Below are positions 1-13,770 of a stretch of 64,000 bases of DNA, in pieces; positions within the stretch are counted from its first letter, which is position 1; each line of letters starts with the position of its first letter. Position numbers and translations under genes: made by a program. The notes under the pieces were generated by a model that was not told where the DNA came from, did not search any database, and was given only the letters and a program-made list of their open reading frames with translations. The DNA comes from Cantharellus purpuraceus (Eukaryota > Basidiomycota > Agaricomycetes > Cantharellales > Hydnaceae), in contig JALBUN010000045.1 in NCBI GenBank assembly GCA_025174535.1, forward strand, positions 2,542,001 to 2,606,000. The letters run 5' to 3'.

Positions 1-3000
1 AATGCGTGGCGTACGTCTACGCTATTCCGGAATATGGAGAACGACCGACTGTGGTATGAGAAGTACTTGGAGACCGAGAACCAAGATCAAGATGACTTCA
101 GGAACGCTGTCCTGCAGGATAAGAGGAAGGGGGTGTCAAAGAAGAGCCCATACACTCTGGGGTTCACAAATCAGGTTTTTGCTTTGACTTCCCGACAATT
201 CCAGCTTCGGTTGCAGGATAAGTTTCAGCTCTACACGTCTTTTGCGATGTCTATCGTGAGTGCACTACTTCTCAAGGCAGTCATGAGGTACTGAGCTCCT
301 TTGATATCCAGGGCCTTGCCATCGTGCTTGGCGCAACGTTCTACAACCTCCCACCAACAGCGGGTGGAGCATTCACGCGAGGGAGTATCTTTTTCTTTGG
401 TAAGGCCCTCGTAGATGTGGCGTTGTGAGGCACGCTCACATAATAAATACATCATCGTAGCCGTGCTTGTGAACTCTTTGGATGCGTTTTCAGAGGTTGG
501 CACACTTCCCCTATCATGAGGTCCATGTAATCTTACGTTGTCCCCGCAGATGCCCTTGCAGATGATGGGCCGCCCCAGTAATTCCTGTTAACTACATCGG
601 TTACCTGGTCATTTGACACAATCTCCCGTTAGTTCTGCAGAAGCAAGTCAGGTATGGCTTCTACCGCCCGGCGACAATTGCATTGGCCAATCTCTTCGCC
701 GACCTCCCCTTCTCCGTTATGCGCACCTTCCTCTTCAGCGTCATCATATATTTCATGGTGAACCTTGCGAGGAGTCCGGGTGGATTTTTCACATTCACCC
801 TCTTCCAGATTTTAACATTCTTAGTTATGCAAGTGAGTATATCATCTATGGGTTGACAGCTACCCAAATAAATATCGGTTGTTCTAGGCATTATTCCGAG
901 TATTCGGGCTGCTCTGCCCCGACTTTGATACTTCAATTAGGTGCGTGGAGATTTCTCCTCTCAGTCGCTGCCCTACTGAACCCATCCTGGATTTCTTCTA
1001 GATTAGCAGTTTTTTTCCTTCCCAACTTCATTAGTTACGCTGGTGAGTACTCTGTAGATGCTTTTACCTTCTTTTTCTAACTCGTACGTAGGATATTTTA
1101 CGCCTCCATTCAGGGTATGTTACAGAGATCACTGAGGTATGACTGTACTTGAACTGTGCCACGTTCAGATGAAGCGATGGCTATTCTGGATTTATTATAT
1201 CAACCCCATCAGCTATGGTGCGTTTCGGCTTGTCATGATGTGGAATCGTCACTCATCTCGTTACTTGAAGGCTTTGGTGGACTTATGAACAATGAATTCA
1301 TGAGGACCAATGTAGGCTCATTCTCTTTTAACTGCCCTTGACTAACCATGTCATGGCTCAGCTTTCATGTGATGGTAATTTCGTAGTACCCAGAAATGCC
1401 CCGGGACAGACCAAATATCCGTGAGCAGTGTAATTGGCAAGTTTCATAGGTCCCTTCTCATGGTCGGCACCTTATGCAGTGACACGCTTGGACCTAACCA
1501 AGCCTGCACACTGTTTGGTGCTCAGCCGGGTTCTAATATCGTCCGCGGTGTGGACTACTTAAGCAAAGGATATGGTCTTAATAGTCAGAATCTATGGCGC
1601 ATGCAATTGGTGGTACGTACAGGACTATACAGTGGCTTGTCTCTCCCCTCAATTCAAGCGTATGCTATGCTACCAGGTGCTCATTGGGATGTTCCTAATC
1701 TTCACTGCCGCGCAACTGCTCATACTCGAGTTTTACAAGGTTTGTGGCTGCTATCCTTCGTTCCCACCGACCCTTGCTAACATGCCTTGCTTAAATGTAG
1801 CATGCTAGTTACGGCGCGGGCATGCATATATATATTCCGGAGAACGCTGAAACTAAGAAACTCAATGCCAAATTGCACGCTAAAAAAGACCACAAAGACG
1901 ATGGCATGGACGAGAAGGTTGAGAAGCCTCGGTGCGATTTATGCCAGGCCTCTCCCGCTGAATGAATGTTCATGCTTCGACTTACAGACAGAATATTTCT
2001 TCTGGGAAGGTGTTCACCTGGGAGAAACTTAACTATCACGTTCCGGTGGCTGGTGGTCAAAGGAGGCTGCTGCATGACGTGTTTGGATATGTCAAACCCG
2101 GTTCACTTACAGCCCTCATGGGTGCCTCCGGTGCAGGTGGGTAGTGTTGACGTCAACCGAGTACTTCTTTTTGACCCGCTGTAGGTAAAACCACCTGCTT
2201 GGATGTATTGGCACAACGCAAGAACATCGGTGTTATTACCGGGGACGTTCTCGTCGGTGAGTCGGTTACCTAGTTGTCGTAAGGAATTGGCGTGACTTGT
2301 GCTAGATGGTCGCCCGTTGGCTTCCGATTTCGCGCGCGGAACTGCTTATGGTGAGTTCTTGTAGGCATTGTGCATGTGCATTACCTTGAGTATGTCATCA
2401 CTCTACAGCTGAACAAATGGATGTGCACGAGGGTACTACGACAGTGAGGGAGGCAATGCGGTTTTCTGCACACCTGCGGCAACCGTTCAGTATACCCGAA
2501 GCCGAGAAAGATGCATATGTTGAGGAAATGATAGAGCTACTCGAATTAAATGACCTTGCGGATGCTCTTGTTTTTACACTCGGAGTCGAAGGTAGGCTTG
2601 CCATTTAAGACTCTTTGACGGGTAGTAACTGAGAACAAACCAGCTCGCAAGCGGCTCACCATTGGCGTTGAGCTCGCTGCAAAGCCAGAACTCTTGTTGT
2701 TCCTGGATGAGGTCAGAGGACAATCTCATTTGCTTCCACCTGCTTTCATCGGAACTAAGTTTACTGACTTGAGGGGTATAGCCTACGTCTGGACTAGATG
2801 GTCAAAGCGCTTGGAATCTTGTTCGTTTCTTGAGAAAGCTAGCTGATGCTGGCCAAGGTTCGTCAACTTAGGACCACAAGTCGTGTCGACACTGGTTACT
2901 GACTGTCATACTCAAGCCATTCTGTGTACCATTCACCAACCTTCTTCTCTTCTGTTTGAGAGCTTCGGTAGGTGTAGCCCCTATGTATTGATGTCAGTTC

Positions 3001-5135
3001 TAACGTGAACGGATGGATTTCCCCACAGACCGACTTCTCCTTCTGAAGTCTGGCGGAGAGACAGTATACTTTGGAGATATTGGGACAGACTCAAGCATCA
3101 TGCGAGAGTATTTCGCTCGCCATGGCGCTGTTTGTCCACCTGATGTCAACCCAGCCGAATAGTATGTCGTCCATTACCTGAAAGTTGCCTAATTCCGACG
3201 TGCTGTGGCTGTGTATAGCATGCTCGAGGCAATTGGAGCCGGTGTTACTCCCCGTGTTGGACCAAAAGATTGGAAGGATATCTGGTTAGAGAGCCCAGAG
3301 TGCGCCAGGGTCAAGGAATACATCCGAGACATGAAATCTGCAGCATTGATACGTCCTGAGGATTCCAACAAGGAACTTGCGAAAACATGTGTGTCAACCG
3401 TGTTCTTAGCAGCGCACGTACTTACAGTTTGTAGATGCGGCACCCTTCGTCTACCAGGTCAAGGAGGTCACTGTGAGGAGTCTCACGGCTCTATGGCGAT
3501 CGCCTTCCTATGTATGGACTCGCCTATTCATGCATGCATTCATCTCCCTCTTCGTTTCCTTGTCACTCTTGCAATTGGGACATTCGTCTCGTGATTTGCA
3601 ATCTCGAGTATTTGGCATGTGAGTGAGCCGCGCCCTATGTTGCTTCACTGAGCTCATTGTCGGTATCTATCAGTTTCTTTGCTACTGTTATGCCTGCTGT
3701 GAGCACCGCTTCATATCTTGATGTTTGCTAGTCCTTAACTCCATGAGCACAGATTGTGATGATGCAAAGTGCGCGCGTTGTGTATAGTTGTCAAGCTTGC
3801 ATTGATGTTCTTCAGTCGAACCTGCTTTCATTTTAAGCCGAAGTGAGCTTTCCTACGCATTCCTCACTTGATTTGATTTTAAATGTTCGTTTCAGTGATC
3901 TTCATTAGAGGTACATCAGTGCTTTGGCTTCGTATTTCTTAACTGAAAGCCCCCAATCACAGAGGCCTCCAGTCGTATATATTCTCCCTACGTGTTCGCC
4001 ATTAGCCAGTTGGTTTCCGAACTCCCATATAGTATATTGTGTGCCGTCGTCTATTGGGTAAATCAGAGCCCTGACACCGTTGAATAGCCAGCTGACTCTT
4101 TCACAGTTATTGATGTATGCTGTAGTCATCTCTACCAGCAAGGCAAACTGATTCATTATATATAGGGTATGGCCAATGGGTTTCGGGAAAGGTGTAGAAG
4201 GTACCAATGGGAATGGATACCAGTTGCTCATGTGCATCTTCCTTGAATTGTTTGGTGTCTCTCTTGGACAGGTCGGTTACCCGGCTTCACATGTGCCACA
4301 TGGAAATTGACTTTCCTTCCAGTTTATTGCTGCAATCTCCCCAAGCATTCAGGTTGGCGTGATATGTTTAAATAGATATTAATTGCTAAATGATTGACAG
4401 ATCGCTGCGTTATTCAACCCCCCCATCACACTAAGTATGTAACCTCTATTATGTTTACAAGTCGCCGTGCTGACGTTTCCGTTCCAAGTCCTTTCAACTT
4501 TCGCTGGAGTGGTTATACCTTACCCGCAGATGGCTCGTTTCTGGAAGAGTTGGCTCTATCAGCTTACGCCGTACGTGTTTTGAATACTGTTTTACTATAA
4601 AATCGATTTGTTAACAAGCGTTCACTATGCCCAGGTTTACACGCGTCCTATCTGGGATGTTGTCGACCGAATTACATGGGTTGGATATTGTTTGCAAGTC
4701 AGATGAGTTCGCTATCTTCAGCCCCCCGAGTGGACAGGACTGCGCAACTTGGTATGTTGATCGGATACATCAAGAGATATCTAGTTCTCATCTCCAATCC
4801 ATTCAGGGCTGGTGATTTCGTGCAGAACTTTAAAGGTTATATTGACAACCCTAATGCCACGGAGTTCTGCCGTTATTGTCAATATAAGGTCCGTCTTCAC
4901 GTCGCTGTACGCCTTGTTAGTGGCTAATGACGATGACAGATTGGAGACGAGTTTTTCGTGCCGCTCAACATCCAATTTCATAATCGGTGGCGCGACGTGT
5001 TCCTTGTACTTGCCTTCTTCGGTTGGTTCCAATAGTTGCTTGGAAACAGTACGCCATGCTAAAGTGAACCCCATAGTTGCCAACATCTTTTTCACAATCA
5101 TTGCCTCCCGGTTCCTGCGTTTCGCGAAGCGATAG
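1..5135 (+). CDS. PDR-type (ABCG) ABC multidrug transporter, 5' end outside the window
   Basis: Plasma-membrane ATP-driven efflux pump of the fungal pleiotropic drug resistance family. The 5' part is missing. The window opens in the linker after the first ATPase domain ([11 protein letters not shown]...LWYEKYLE). Then come the first membrane domain ([55 protein letters not shown]), the [14 protein letters not shown] loop, and the second ATPase domain with Walker [15 protein letters not shown] (split by an intron at 2137-2184), [16 protein letters not shown], the degenerate signature [10 protein letters not shown], Walker B LLLFLDEPTSGLD and H-loop TIHQPSS. The second membrane domain follows ([51 protein letters not shown]) and the tail [10 protein letters not shown], stop 5133-5135. 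More than 20 short introns split it. Each junction I tried restored the family sequence, so it looks functional. Substrate cannot be read from sequence. Confidence 0.93.
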
Positions 5136-5519
5136 ATAGATCCGCTTAACAACCAATACCTAATAATACACTACCAACTAAACAACTTACAGTGAGGATG
5201 ACCACCCGCCTCAACGTAGACATATAGACCTAGCACTGGCTGGTCAATTATATAGCTTCCTTGATCCATACAATACACGCATATGAAACCTATGGCTATA
5301 TTCCAAGATGATGCACCCTTGAGTAACGCAGTAGAACTATATTAACAGACTTCATCGCTTTAGTATCGCTGAGCGTGTGTTCAGATGATTGCTCTTGACA
5401 TACAATTTCCCTGTGTTAAGTCTATCTAATAACAACTATGCCTCCATTGCGAGATTTATTCTTTCAGGATAACTGAGCACCAGTAAGATTCAAATCAAGC
5501 CCGATGCCACTTGTCAGGC
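5136..5519. other. Convergent intergenic region
   Basis: About 380 bp between the stop codons of the ABC transporter (+) and the METTL3 homologue (-). It is AT-rich and holds only 3' untranslated sequence as far as I can see. No ORF, RNA gene or repeat is supported. Confidence 0.6.
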
Positions 5520-7579
5520 TCACCGTGCAGCTACCCTAGCAGCAAGGTCTTCTTCATAGATTTGATCAGTGTTCCCCAGTTGATTCCCCAGCGTTAACCA
5601 TCTGATACGAAGATCAATCAACTGACCGAGCTATAAAACTTGGACAGACGGACCCTGCTCTAGTGTTATGTTTTCTCCCAAAGATCTCTTAGAATACGAT
5701 ATATGAACGAGTCTGGGCGAAGAGAACAGACATGACATTATTCACGTACCTACTTTGCGCCCCCCTGGGCACATTCTCTCAATAAGACCGTACACCTCTT
5801 CTGGCTTGCGACTTGTCTCCCGAACCTCACTGACGATCACGTCCGTGTCTAGACCGCGATTAGCCCATGCAGGGAATTTGAGATTCCCATTTTCATCCGA
5901 AATAGTTTTCACGCCAACGAGCATGTGCTCTTTCGTGTGGCTAACATGCACGAATGAGCAAATGCGGCCACAGAAAACGAATAAAGCATTGTGTACTTCA
6001 GCCAATGGCCTGTGCGGCCAGTTCGGATGACGCGCTGCAGCTAAAGAGAGTGATCGTTAAGTTGGCTCTTGCACAAGGAGTGGATGAACAGGACAGACAA
6101 ACCTGATTAGTCTTCAACCATATGACTTCATCAACGCGAGTGTACCTATGCACCAGCAGATGAGCAGAGAGGGAGCATATCTCCCAGTCATAGTACCCAC
6201 CCCCACACCCGCATGCACTCTCTCCCCACTTCCATTGCACGGCCAGTGACCCACAAGAAAAGGAATCCCTCATCCTGTAATGCAGGGATCGGCATTGCTC
6301 GCATTTCATCATCAGTCATGGTTCCATAAGGGAGCTAATCGAAGAGCCGTCACTCTATGTATTAAGAAAGACATCCAGAGACAAACACTCATGTGAATAT
6401 CCCAAGGCGGATCCGCCATGATGACATGGAATTTTCCCAACACAGAGTAGTCAAACCTTCGTAGATCGCAGTTGATCCATTGCGGCGGAAGCTGTTGATG
6501 CAGGATAAAGACAGGCTATCTTCATGATGTTCATCAAAGCTTACTAGGTCGACTTCTACACCCGCAGGGCCCAGTCCGATTCCGAGCTTATGAGTACCAC
6601 GAGTCTCATGAGAAACATCCTTTCTGCCATTGTCGCGGCGTCGTTCCTTCTCTGCCTCTGGGATGGTACCATCATAGTCCACCTCAAAGTGTAGATATCG
6701 ACAAGGTGCCTTCTCCTTGCCTCTCCCGCCTGCACCGAGACCACTTGGCAGGCTTACAGAAGATGGGAGTCGATGAGTAGTTGAGGAGGGGAATGGAGGG
6801 ATGGAAGGCGACAGGGCGTAGGTAGGTTCAGAGTAGCACGTGTTAAGATATGAGCAATGCCCTAACGAAGGGTCGGTATGCGGCCGTATCAAAGGTCGAA
6901 AGTGGATCTTGTTATGAACTTTATTACACTCCAAAGCTACTCGAGGACAGACGGCTAGTTTTCAGGACGTACCTTCTCACACACAGCTGTACTATGAGAT
7001 ATGCCAGAGTTAAGGCGGGCTTTGGCACATGCTTCCTTGGTAATGTGTTCGCAGATAGGTTCAAATCTGTCGTTTATCGACCCATGCTGGGATACAATCA
7101 GCCATGGCCTGATGAACGTACATTCCAAGATTGCGACTGACCTGCTCTGCAAGTAGCTTGGAACGAGTAGTTCCTTTCTGCAAGAGAAAAAAGATATCCT
7201 GGATAGCCTTGTCTTCTGAAGGGAGGGAAGCTGGACTGAGTCCGTTGCAAGACTTCGAAACCTCTTTCAAGTTGTCAGTTGAATTGTCTTCATCGGAGTC
7301 TATCCTTTTGCGTTTCAAGGGAGAGGAACATTGAGCGTCATGTGGGACATGAGTTCTAGTGACAGAAACACCGTTCATATCAGCGTAGACGGAGATGGTT
7401 GCTTGCGAGCTATTGGCGATCTTGAAAAGCACGGACTCGAGACGAGGCTGATCTGACAGTCGTAAAGGGCTCCCGTTAGCAATAAGATACCCCAGAATTT
7501 GAGAGCATGGTAGTGGAAATTTCAGCGTTGGTTTAGCAAGCAGCCGCCTCACTTCTGACTCGAGTCCCTCCTCAGACAT
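5520..7579 (-). CDS. IME4: mRNA N6-adenosine methyltransferase catalytic subunit (METTL3/IME4, MT-A70 family)
   Basis: Transfers methyl groups from S-adenosylmethionine to internal adenosines of mRNA; in yeast Ime4 promotes meiosis. The catalytic motif is direct: FHVIMADPPWDIH, with DPPW at 6402-6413. Before it lies the zinc-finger region (HFRPLIRPHTDPSLGHCSY, LNTC, then APCRYLHFEVDYDG). After it come MSLPYGTMTDDEMRAMPIP, EGFLFLWVTGRAMEVGREC, EVIWLKTNQ, HMLVGVK, NRGLDTDVIVSEVRETSRKP and YGLIERMCPGGRKVEIFGR, then HNTRAGWLTLGNQLG. Splicing the last two introns gives the usual end LAARVAAR, stop 5520-5522. The N-terminus (MSEEGLESEVRRLLAK) is the first ATG of the ORF, reasonable but unproven. 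An unusual Ser/Pro-rich stretch of roughly 45 residues separates zinc-finger cysteines. Family assignment is near certain. Confidence 0.93.
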
Positions 7580-8360
7580 GGCCCAGTGGCTTCCAGTGGG
7601 GGGCAGCGGTGTGACAAGAGATGTATTTGCAGTTATTTGTCCTGTCCCACCTGTGTTCTACAATCTTTTGATGCATTTTGATGAGGATCACCCAGTACCC
7701 ACGTAGGAGAGTACATACGAGTAATGTCCCTATGACCATGACTGACGGTGCTTAAAAGGCCTGTGCTCGCACGTCCCCCATCACCCCCCAGGACTTTATG
7801 GGTTTCTTTGCGCCTGGCGGGCCGCTGGCGGTGATATAGATACATATTTGAGCTCTGCAAAGGCCGTCAATCTGGAACGGGATACTTTCAGTCGAAAGGT
7901 CTGCATAGGTGGACTTGTGAAGTGACGACCTCGATCTCTTGAAAATCAGTCGGTGATTATAGACCACCCGGCATCTTCGTGCCGTTTATCACATACCTCA
8001 CAATTTAGAAGAATTTTGATCCATGCGTGAAGCTACTTGAGATCGAAACAGAGTCGAGATGCAGGCTGATAACGACATAATGTCTTGGGCACCGGCGTAC
8101 AGTAGTTTGGAAGGGGAGGATATAATGGAACAGACTCTAGGTGCAAACTGTTTCGGTGCGTAGCGACGCCATAGGCAATAGCACCGAATCGTAAAGCCTG
8201 GAATAACCCACAACTTTTGCACAATATGGAGGCCTATACATACTCAAGAATTCACCCATCAAGGACTAGTTTAATCTCAAGAAATCGGGGAATAATTGAA
8301 ACAGGAGAGACAATAGCAATCGGAATATACGCGTAGCGATAAAGACTAGGAATCACGCCC
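7580..8360. other. Intergenic region
   Basis: About 780 bp between the METTL3 start codon and the stop codon of the carboxypeptidase, both on the minus strand. It should hold the METTL3 promoter and the carboxypeptidase 3' UTR. The short ORFs here (up to about 75 codons) have no recognisable motif, and I see no repeat or RNA gene. Confidence 0.5.
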
Positions 8361-10535
8361 TCAAATGTGTTCCTCCGCTATCCAACGCTGTAGCATATGA
8401 AGCGCCTCGGCGGGTTTGTCATGGGGCACCTGGTTCAATCGCGTACATGAGTCTGAGATGTCAACTTTGCTTCCGTGCGCTTACCATATGACCAGCGGCG
8501 TAAATGGTAGTAAACGTTAGGTTTCTTGCAATTCTGGTCTGTCCAGCTGCTGTCGGCTGACCAGGAACAGTCCAATCCCGCATTGGCTGAGATCTGAACT
8601 CATCTCCCCCGGACCACTCCAGTGCATCAGACCACAACCAATTGGCCTTCCAGTTGCATTGCCAATCATAAGTACCTGCTCGTGCTGTTGGTAACGTCAT
8701 GTGCACACCAGGAATTACATACCCTCGTATAAGAGAATTCGTACTCCTCTTTCTAGGAGTTGTGTCACGTAAAACTGCGCCGGGAGGCGCCATTTGTCAA
8801 GGTGGCTTGCGAAATTCCGAGATACAACATCTGAACAAGAAGTGAAATTGGCCATGGTCATTGGAATGCCAAGAAGATCCCGGGTGGCTTGTTGATTGAG
8901 TAAGGAGGCTATAAAGTCCTGCTCGACGTAGCACAAGCTGTCGCCTACACACATCTTAAATGAGATCAGTAGGATGTTAATCCTCCTATGCAATTGGGAT
9001 ATATACCTTAGAAATGTCATAGACATTTCGTCCTGAGAAGGGTGAGAATTGCAATGGAAGATTGAGCAGCTCTACTTACCAGTTGCATGCAACGGATAGC
9101 TAATCTCATTGTCACAAAAGTCGACGGCCCCCTGACAATCCATGCTGTCGAAAACGTCCACACAATGGGCATGTAACAGACGTTGACACCTATTCCAGCG
9201 TCAGCGCTTTCTGTCACAGAACTTCCTGTTGAATTCTAACCGTGGAAGCTTGACACAGGTTCAGCAAATCACATCAACCAAGTTCCAACACGCTACTCAC
9301 TGCTTGCCTCATCCGCACACAAGTTGAAATATCCAGCAAAGGCGTCTCCAAAGAAGCTCGTCCGCAGGCAACCTCATAACGACCTGGGTATAGGCTGTAC
9401 ATGGTAAAGATGAGTCCATGCACACTGGCAAAGAATTTCATACGAACGTTGATATGTCGGTAATGCCATTGCCAATGATGACGCTGACCCTATGAGTCAT
9501 TTTTGCTGTCATGAACTATGCTCCTCAAGTTCAGTCAAGGATACAGAACTTACATATTAATCGGTACAACCCCAGAAGCTTTCTTGTCGCCCTCGTATAC
9601 TTCAGATGCAAAAACCGGTAAATATTTTCCCTGCATCAGAATCGTATTAACGTCCATGATGGCTTCCATTAGGAGCAAAGTGACAGACTGCGTAAGATTC
9701 TCCAGCCAGGTGAAACCTACGACCCTGGAATTGTTTGAACGTGTCGAAGAATATTGAACTCAACCATTGCCATCAGCAGTGCATTGAACGTTGCAGCACG
9801 GATAAACTCACATGAATGCGTAGACATTACGCGCAGCATCTTCCGTTGTCTCGACAGTCTCACCATAATCAGCGTAAGAGTATCCAACGCCAGCTCTGAA
9901 TGGGAGTTGACAAGTGTACATGCTGCCCGAATATCATAGATACGTACGGCTGGTCCAAGAAGAATATATTCGCATTGGTATTCCACGAATAAGGATTCCA
10001 TGTAGTTCCATTACTGGATGAGCCGGTCAAATCGATATTGCAAGGACCTTTGTGGCAGTATCCCCGAGTCTAAGGCAACTTCTACGAATGAAAGTGATGC
10101 AAATACCGAGTTCCATAAGCAACCCCGTAGAAGATGAACAGCCAGGTCCACCGTTAATCCACATAACAACATCGTCGGTATCGGGATTTCCTCGAGATTC
10201 GAAGAAGTAGAAAAACAAGTGCTTTGCACCGAAATCGACATCAATATATCCTAGACTGTTTCAGAAGTAGGAATTCCCTGAAGTTTACAGCTTATCATAC
10301 CTGTCCAAACCTTCACAGTTGGATCACAAAACTCACTGCGCTTGATTCGAACTTGATGGGCTGGAAAGCGAGGGTGTGACAGGACCGTGAAATCTTGAGA
10401 TATATCTGATAGATTCATGGAAGAGATTCTAGAGCTGTACGATTCTTGCGGCCCATTGTCGAGAAAAAAGTGGGAGGCTGACACGACGTAGAGCAGGAGG
10501 CCAAGCGTGAGCCAAGTGTACAGAGACTGCCGCAT
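8361..10535 (-). CDS. Serine carboxypeptidase, carboxypeptidase Y-like (peptidase S10)
   Basis: Removes C-terminal amino acids from peptides; this class acts in the vacuole or is secreted. The N-terminus [20 protein letters not shown] is a clear signal peptide, followed by a propeptide-like stretch ([13 protein letters not shown]). The mature enzyme opens with [14 protein letters not shown] and [19 protein letters not shown], then [20 protein letters not shown], whose GGPGCSS holds the nucleophilic Ser. The Asp lies in YEGMYDWQCN or its spliced equivalent GTYDWQCN, and the His in AGHMVPHDKP, which appears only after removing the intron that interrupts AGHM|V. The last exon ends [12 protein letters not shown], stop 8361-8363. 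About ten short introns. All three catalytic residues are present, so it should be active. Vacuolar rather than secreted location is inference. Confidence 0.92.
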
Positions 10536-10815
10536 GCTCGTGTGCGAACGAATGCAACAACTCTGTAGAGCAATTCTCTACCGGCTACAACTGGAGCGGC
10601 AATTTACAAAGCTTTCGCCGGAAAGCTTGAAAGAAGTTACTACCCTGAGTATATTAACCTTAATGCTGCTCTTTGCCAGTCTCCAGAGGTCCAGGATGGA
10701 TTCCCAACATGACATGCGGGACTTTTCATTTCAACAGTTATCATAATAAAATTAAGGGTGTTGATGATGCTAAAGTACCCCTCGCAATTATAACACCGAT
10801 TAAAATGAATGTGCA

Positions 10816-13770
10816 CTATAACTTGTTCTGCTTTTTGCCACTGCGAATATCAGCGGGCGCTGCTTTGATGGCCTTGAGGATGTCGGCATCGAGAACGTTG
10901 ACGCTAGTTTGGTTGACCTCACCACTGGCAGCCACTCCCTTCATTTTCTTCGATCCAATGCCATTGAACAAGGCATCAATCTCATCTCCCTCACGGGTCA
11001 CCTTTCGCTTCCGTTTTCTGTTGGCTTTCAAAGGCTGTGAAACCGTGGGCTGCGTCTTCACATCGGGTAAAGGATGTAGAGGTTTGGGCTGAGTTGGCTG
11101 AACCGCATTGGCAGCGGTAGGAATGTGGCACTCCCTTACCTGCATCGCTTTCCACAGATCAGGGTTGCGTTGCAATAACGGCAAACGCAGATTCCGAAAG
11201 AAGTATCGACCGAATTGGGAGCCCACAAGAAAGTGCTCATGAGGAATTAATGAGCGAGCAATCTTCTCCTAGCAATTTGTGAAGACACGAAATCAGTGTA
11301 TTGGGTATATTCTGAAGTGAACCGACAAATACCTTTAAATATGGATCGGCCTCTGCCAAACATCGATCAGCAACCCGACTACCAATACGATTATCTACCA
11401 ACAAGTGAAACTGTCCAATGAATGAATTAACAAGCCGTTTCCGAGAGCGAATGGACACAGTTGGAGACTCCAGTATAGCATCGAGCACTCTGGAACTCGT
11501 CGCATCGCACGAAAAAGCCAATAGTTCATCCGGAAGCAGAGAATGCAAACTGAGCAAAGAAGTGAGCAGAAACATTCATTATCAAGGCTGAATTTAACTG
11601 ATGTACCTCTGCAGGACAATGTTATTGTGGGGTTCCTGGAGACGGAGGACAGACTGAAGCAGGAGGGACCCCTGGGTCGTAGGTTCAAGTGGGTCTCGAC
11701 CTTGCACCTTATTGGTATTGGGCCTCGAACCTAGTGCTACATGTGGTGTAGTGTCATCTTCTTTATCGGCTACTTTCTTTGACCCGAGAGCATCATGGTA
11801 CTCCTACATTGGCATATAAACCATGACTGGCAGATAGAACAGGCTTGAATCCGACATACCGCCATAGTTTGAAGTCGTAACACGCAGGGAAGAAAGTGTA
11901 TGCGCTCCACACTCGACGTGAGTTCAAATATCGAGCAAATAGTCTACAAAGGAATTTTCATCAGTATTACATGGGCTCATAATTGGTGACCTAGTCGACC
12001 TCTATCAAAGTAGCCTCCTGAGCATTGAGCTTTCCAGCCCGATCGATCAATGAGTTCAACACCCCGTAATGTGAAGACTCTGAGAGCATTTTGAGTCAGG
12101 TAGAAGAATCTTAATTGTAATAAACCTACTCCGAGCCTTGCTCCAAGTTGCGCGTAATCGAGAGATAGTAATCTCCAGTCTTTCTGCGTCAAGTCGTTCT
12201 ACACCTCTTGCCACAACAAAATTGGCAACAGGATGCACAGCAAGACGGGAAAGATTATCTGCGAAATAGAGGTCCCAAAGACGAACAAATACACCAGAAG
12301 AACAATGGGCGAGGATAGATTCCGAAAGATGCGATGAAGTGGGGTCGAAAAGGAGCCCGTAAACATAAGGAGACGGTGTACACTCTTCCGTGGATTTATC
12401 TAAAAGACTGTCAAACACCATCGTTCACAAAGAGCCAATGAATGCTTCCCACCTTTCTCGGAGATTAGGCCTGCCAAAACACGATCCATGAGGCTGTCGG
12501 GTGCATCTGCATCTCCCAAGGACGCCTCTAGTTCTAGGAGCATCTGTCATTGGAAAATCCTGACGGTGAAGATCCGGCGTTTAAAATTGATTTTAATGCT
12601 TACTTGAAGCACTGGGCTAGCAACTTTGTCCACTGCCAATGCCCGCACTTCGTTACCATCCAAAACATCCCTAAACTGACGTAAAATTCTATCTGCCATT
12701 TTCGAGAAGCTCTCTGGCACAGGCAACTCGGTGCGTTTTTCTGTTATGGAATGCGCAAGTTCCAACACGTTGGGGATGACAGGCTTCATCGGTCCAATTC
12801 GTGCTTTCCACGAGGCACTCTTCTTGGAACGAGCGAAGGGCACATGCTTCCGAGAGCGACTGTCCGATGTTAGCTTGGTGGGTGCGAGCAATGATAACAG
12901 TGCTCGAAGGACATGGGAGGCAAATGGATCATGAACTAAACTGGGAAGCTCCGGCAGTATGTCCTAATTCAACATATTCGGGATCAGTGAGAAAAGTATT
13001 AATCAGCCAATGACTTTGGTACCTCGCATACGTTCAAGATCAAATCAGTCATGGTCAGTAATTCGCCCGTGTCTGACGAGCTTGGGGTGGAAGGAAGCAT
13101 CCCGCGACTCTACAGCACAGTTATAAGAACTTTCCCCTCCGATGAACAGAGCAAACGCGCTTGCCTCTCGCGCAGCCGTGTCGGCTGCTACTGTAAGCAG
13201 AGTCTGACAGACATGAGAGGAAAAGCGGTCCGTAATTAGCGACAGCCATCTTTGAGAGATGGAAGGATGAGCACGTTAGGTCGACAATGAATATTAAATC
13301 CGACTCACGAGCCTGCTAGACTGTCAGTGAAAACACGACGAACGAAATCATCCATGGAATAGAGCATCCTCTCCAGCACGGGAGAACATTCCGGATCAGT
13401 TGCTAGTTGGAGTTCCTTTCCCTTCATCTCGGACAAAGCGGCTGTAAAGAACATACGACGCTCTGAACGCGCGAGTGGTTGAGCCACCGTCCAAGTCAAA
13501 ATCCATTTACTCACCTTCATTGGGGTCAATATCTGCCTCAACATCAGCTCTAACGCCCTCCTCCTGCCAATCTCGAAGCTGGTCATTGACGGTCCGAAAA
13601 TAAGCCTTTACATCTGGATCGAGTGGGCCAAAAAGAGGGCCTGTTTGAGCGGAATCACAAGGTTCAACTTCCAGGTGAAAATGGGTACTATCATCGGCAG
13701 TATCACAAGTGGCCCGTTCAGCCTGTCCTCCTTTGTACTTTTTGCCTCGTTTCCTGTTTTCTCGAGGCAT
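10816..13770 (-). CDS. NOP9: Nucleolar pre-rRNA processing protein Nop9 (Pumilio repeats)
   Basis: Nop9 is a Pumilio-repeat RNA-binding protein of the 90S pre-ribosome, needed for 18S rRNA maturation. It starts with the basic stretch [15 protein letters not shown] and then [16 protein letters not shown] and LRDWQEEG, characteristic of Nop9. Helical repeats follow over many exons ([30 protein letters not shown] region, [33 protein letters not shown]). The C-terminal signature is [17 protein letters not shown] followed by [10 protein letters not shown], and the protein ends in a Lys/Arg-rich tail ([20 protein letters not shown] ... GKKQNKL) fitting nucleolar targeting. I chose the MPRENRKRG start at 13770 over an upstream in-frame Met because it matches Nop9 N-termini. 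Internal splice sites were not all checked. Confidence 0.9.

Noticed and set aside
1..5135. Considering the transporter a pseudogene because of many in-frame stops
   Set aside because: Every stop examined lies in a short GT-AG intron, and splicing restores the family sequence through to the C-terminus.
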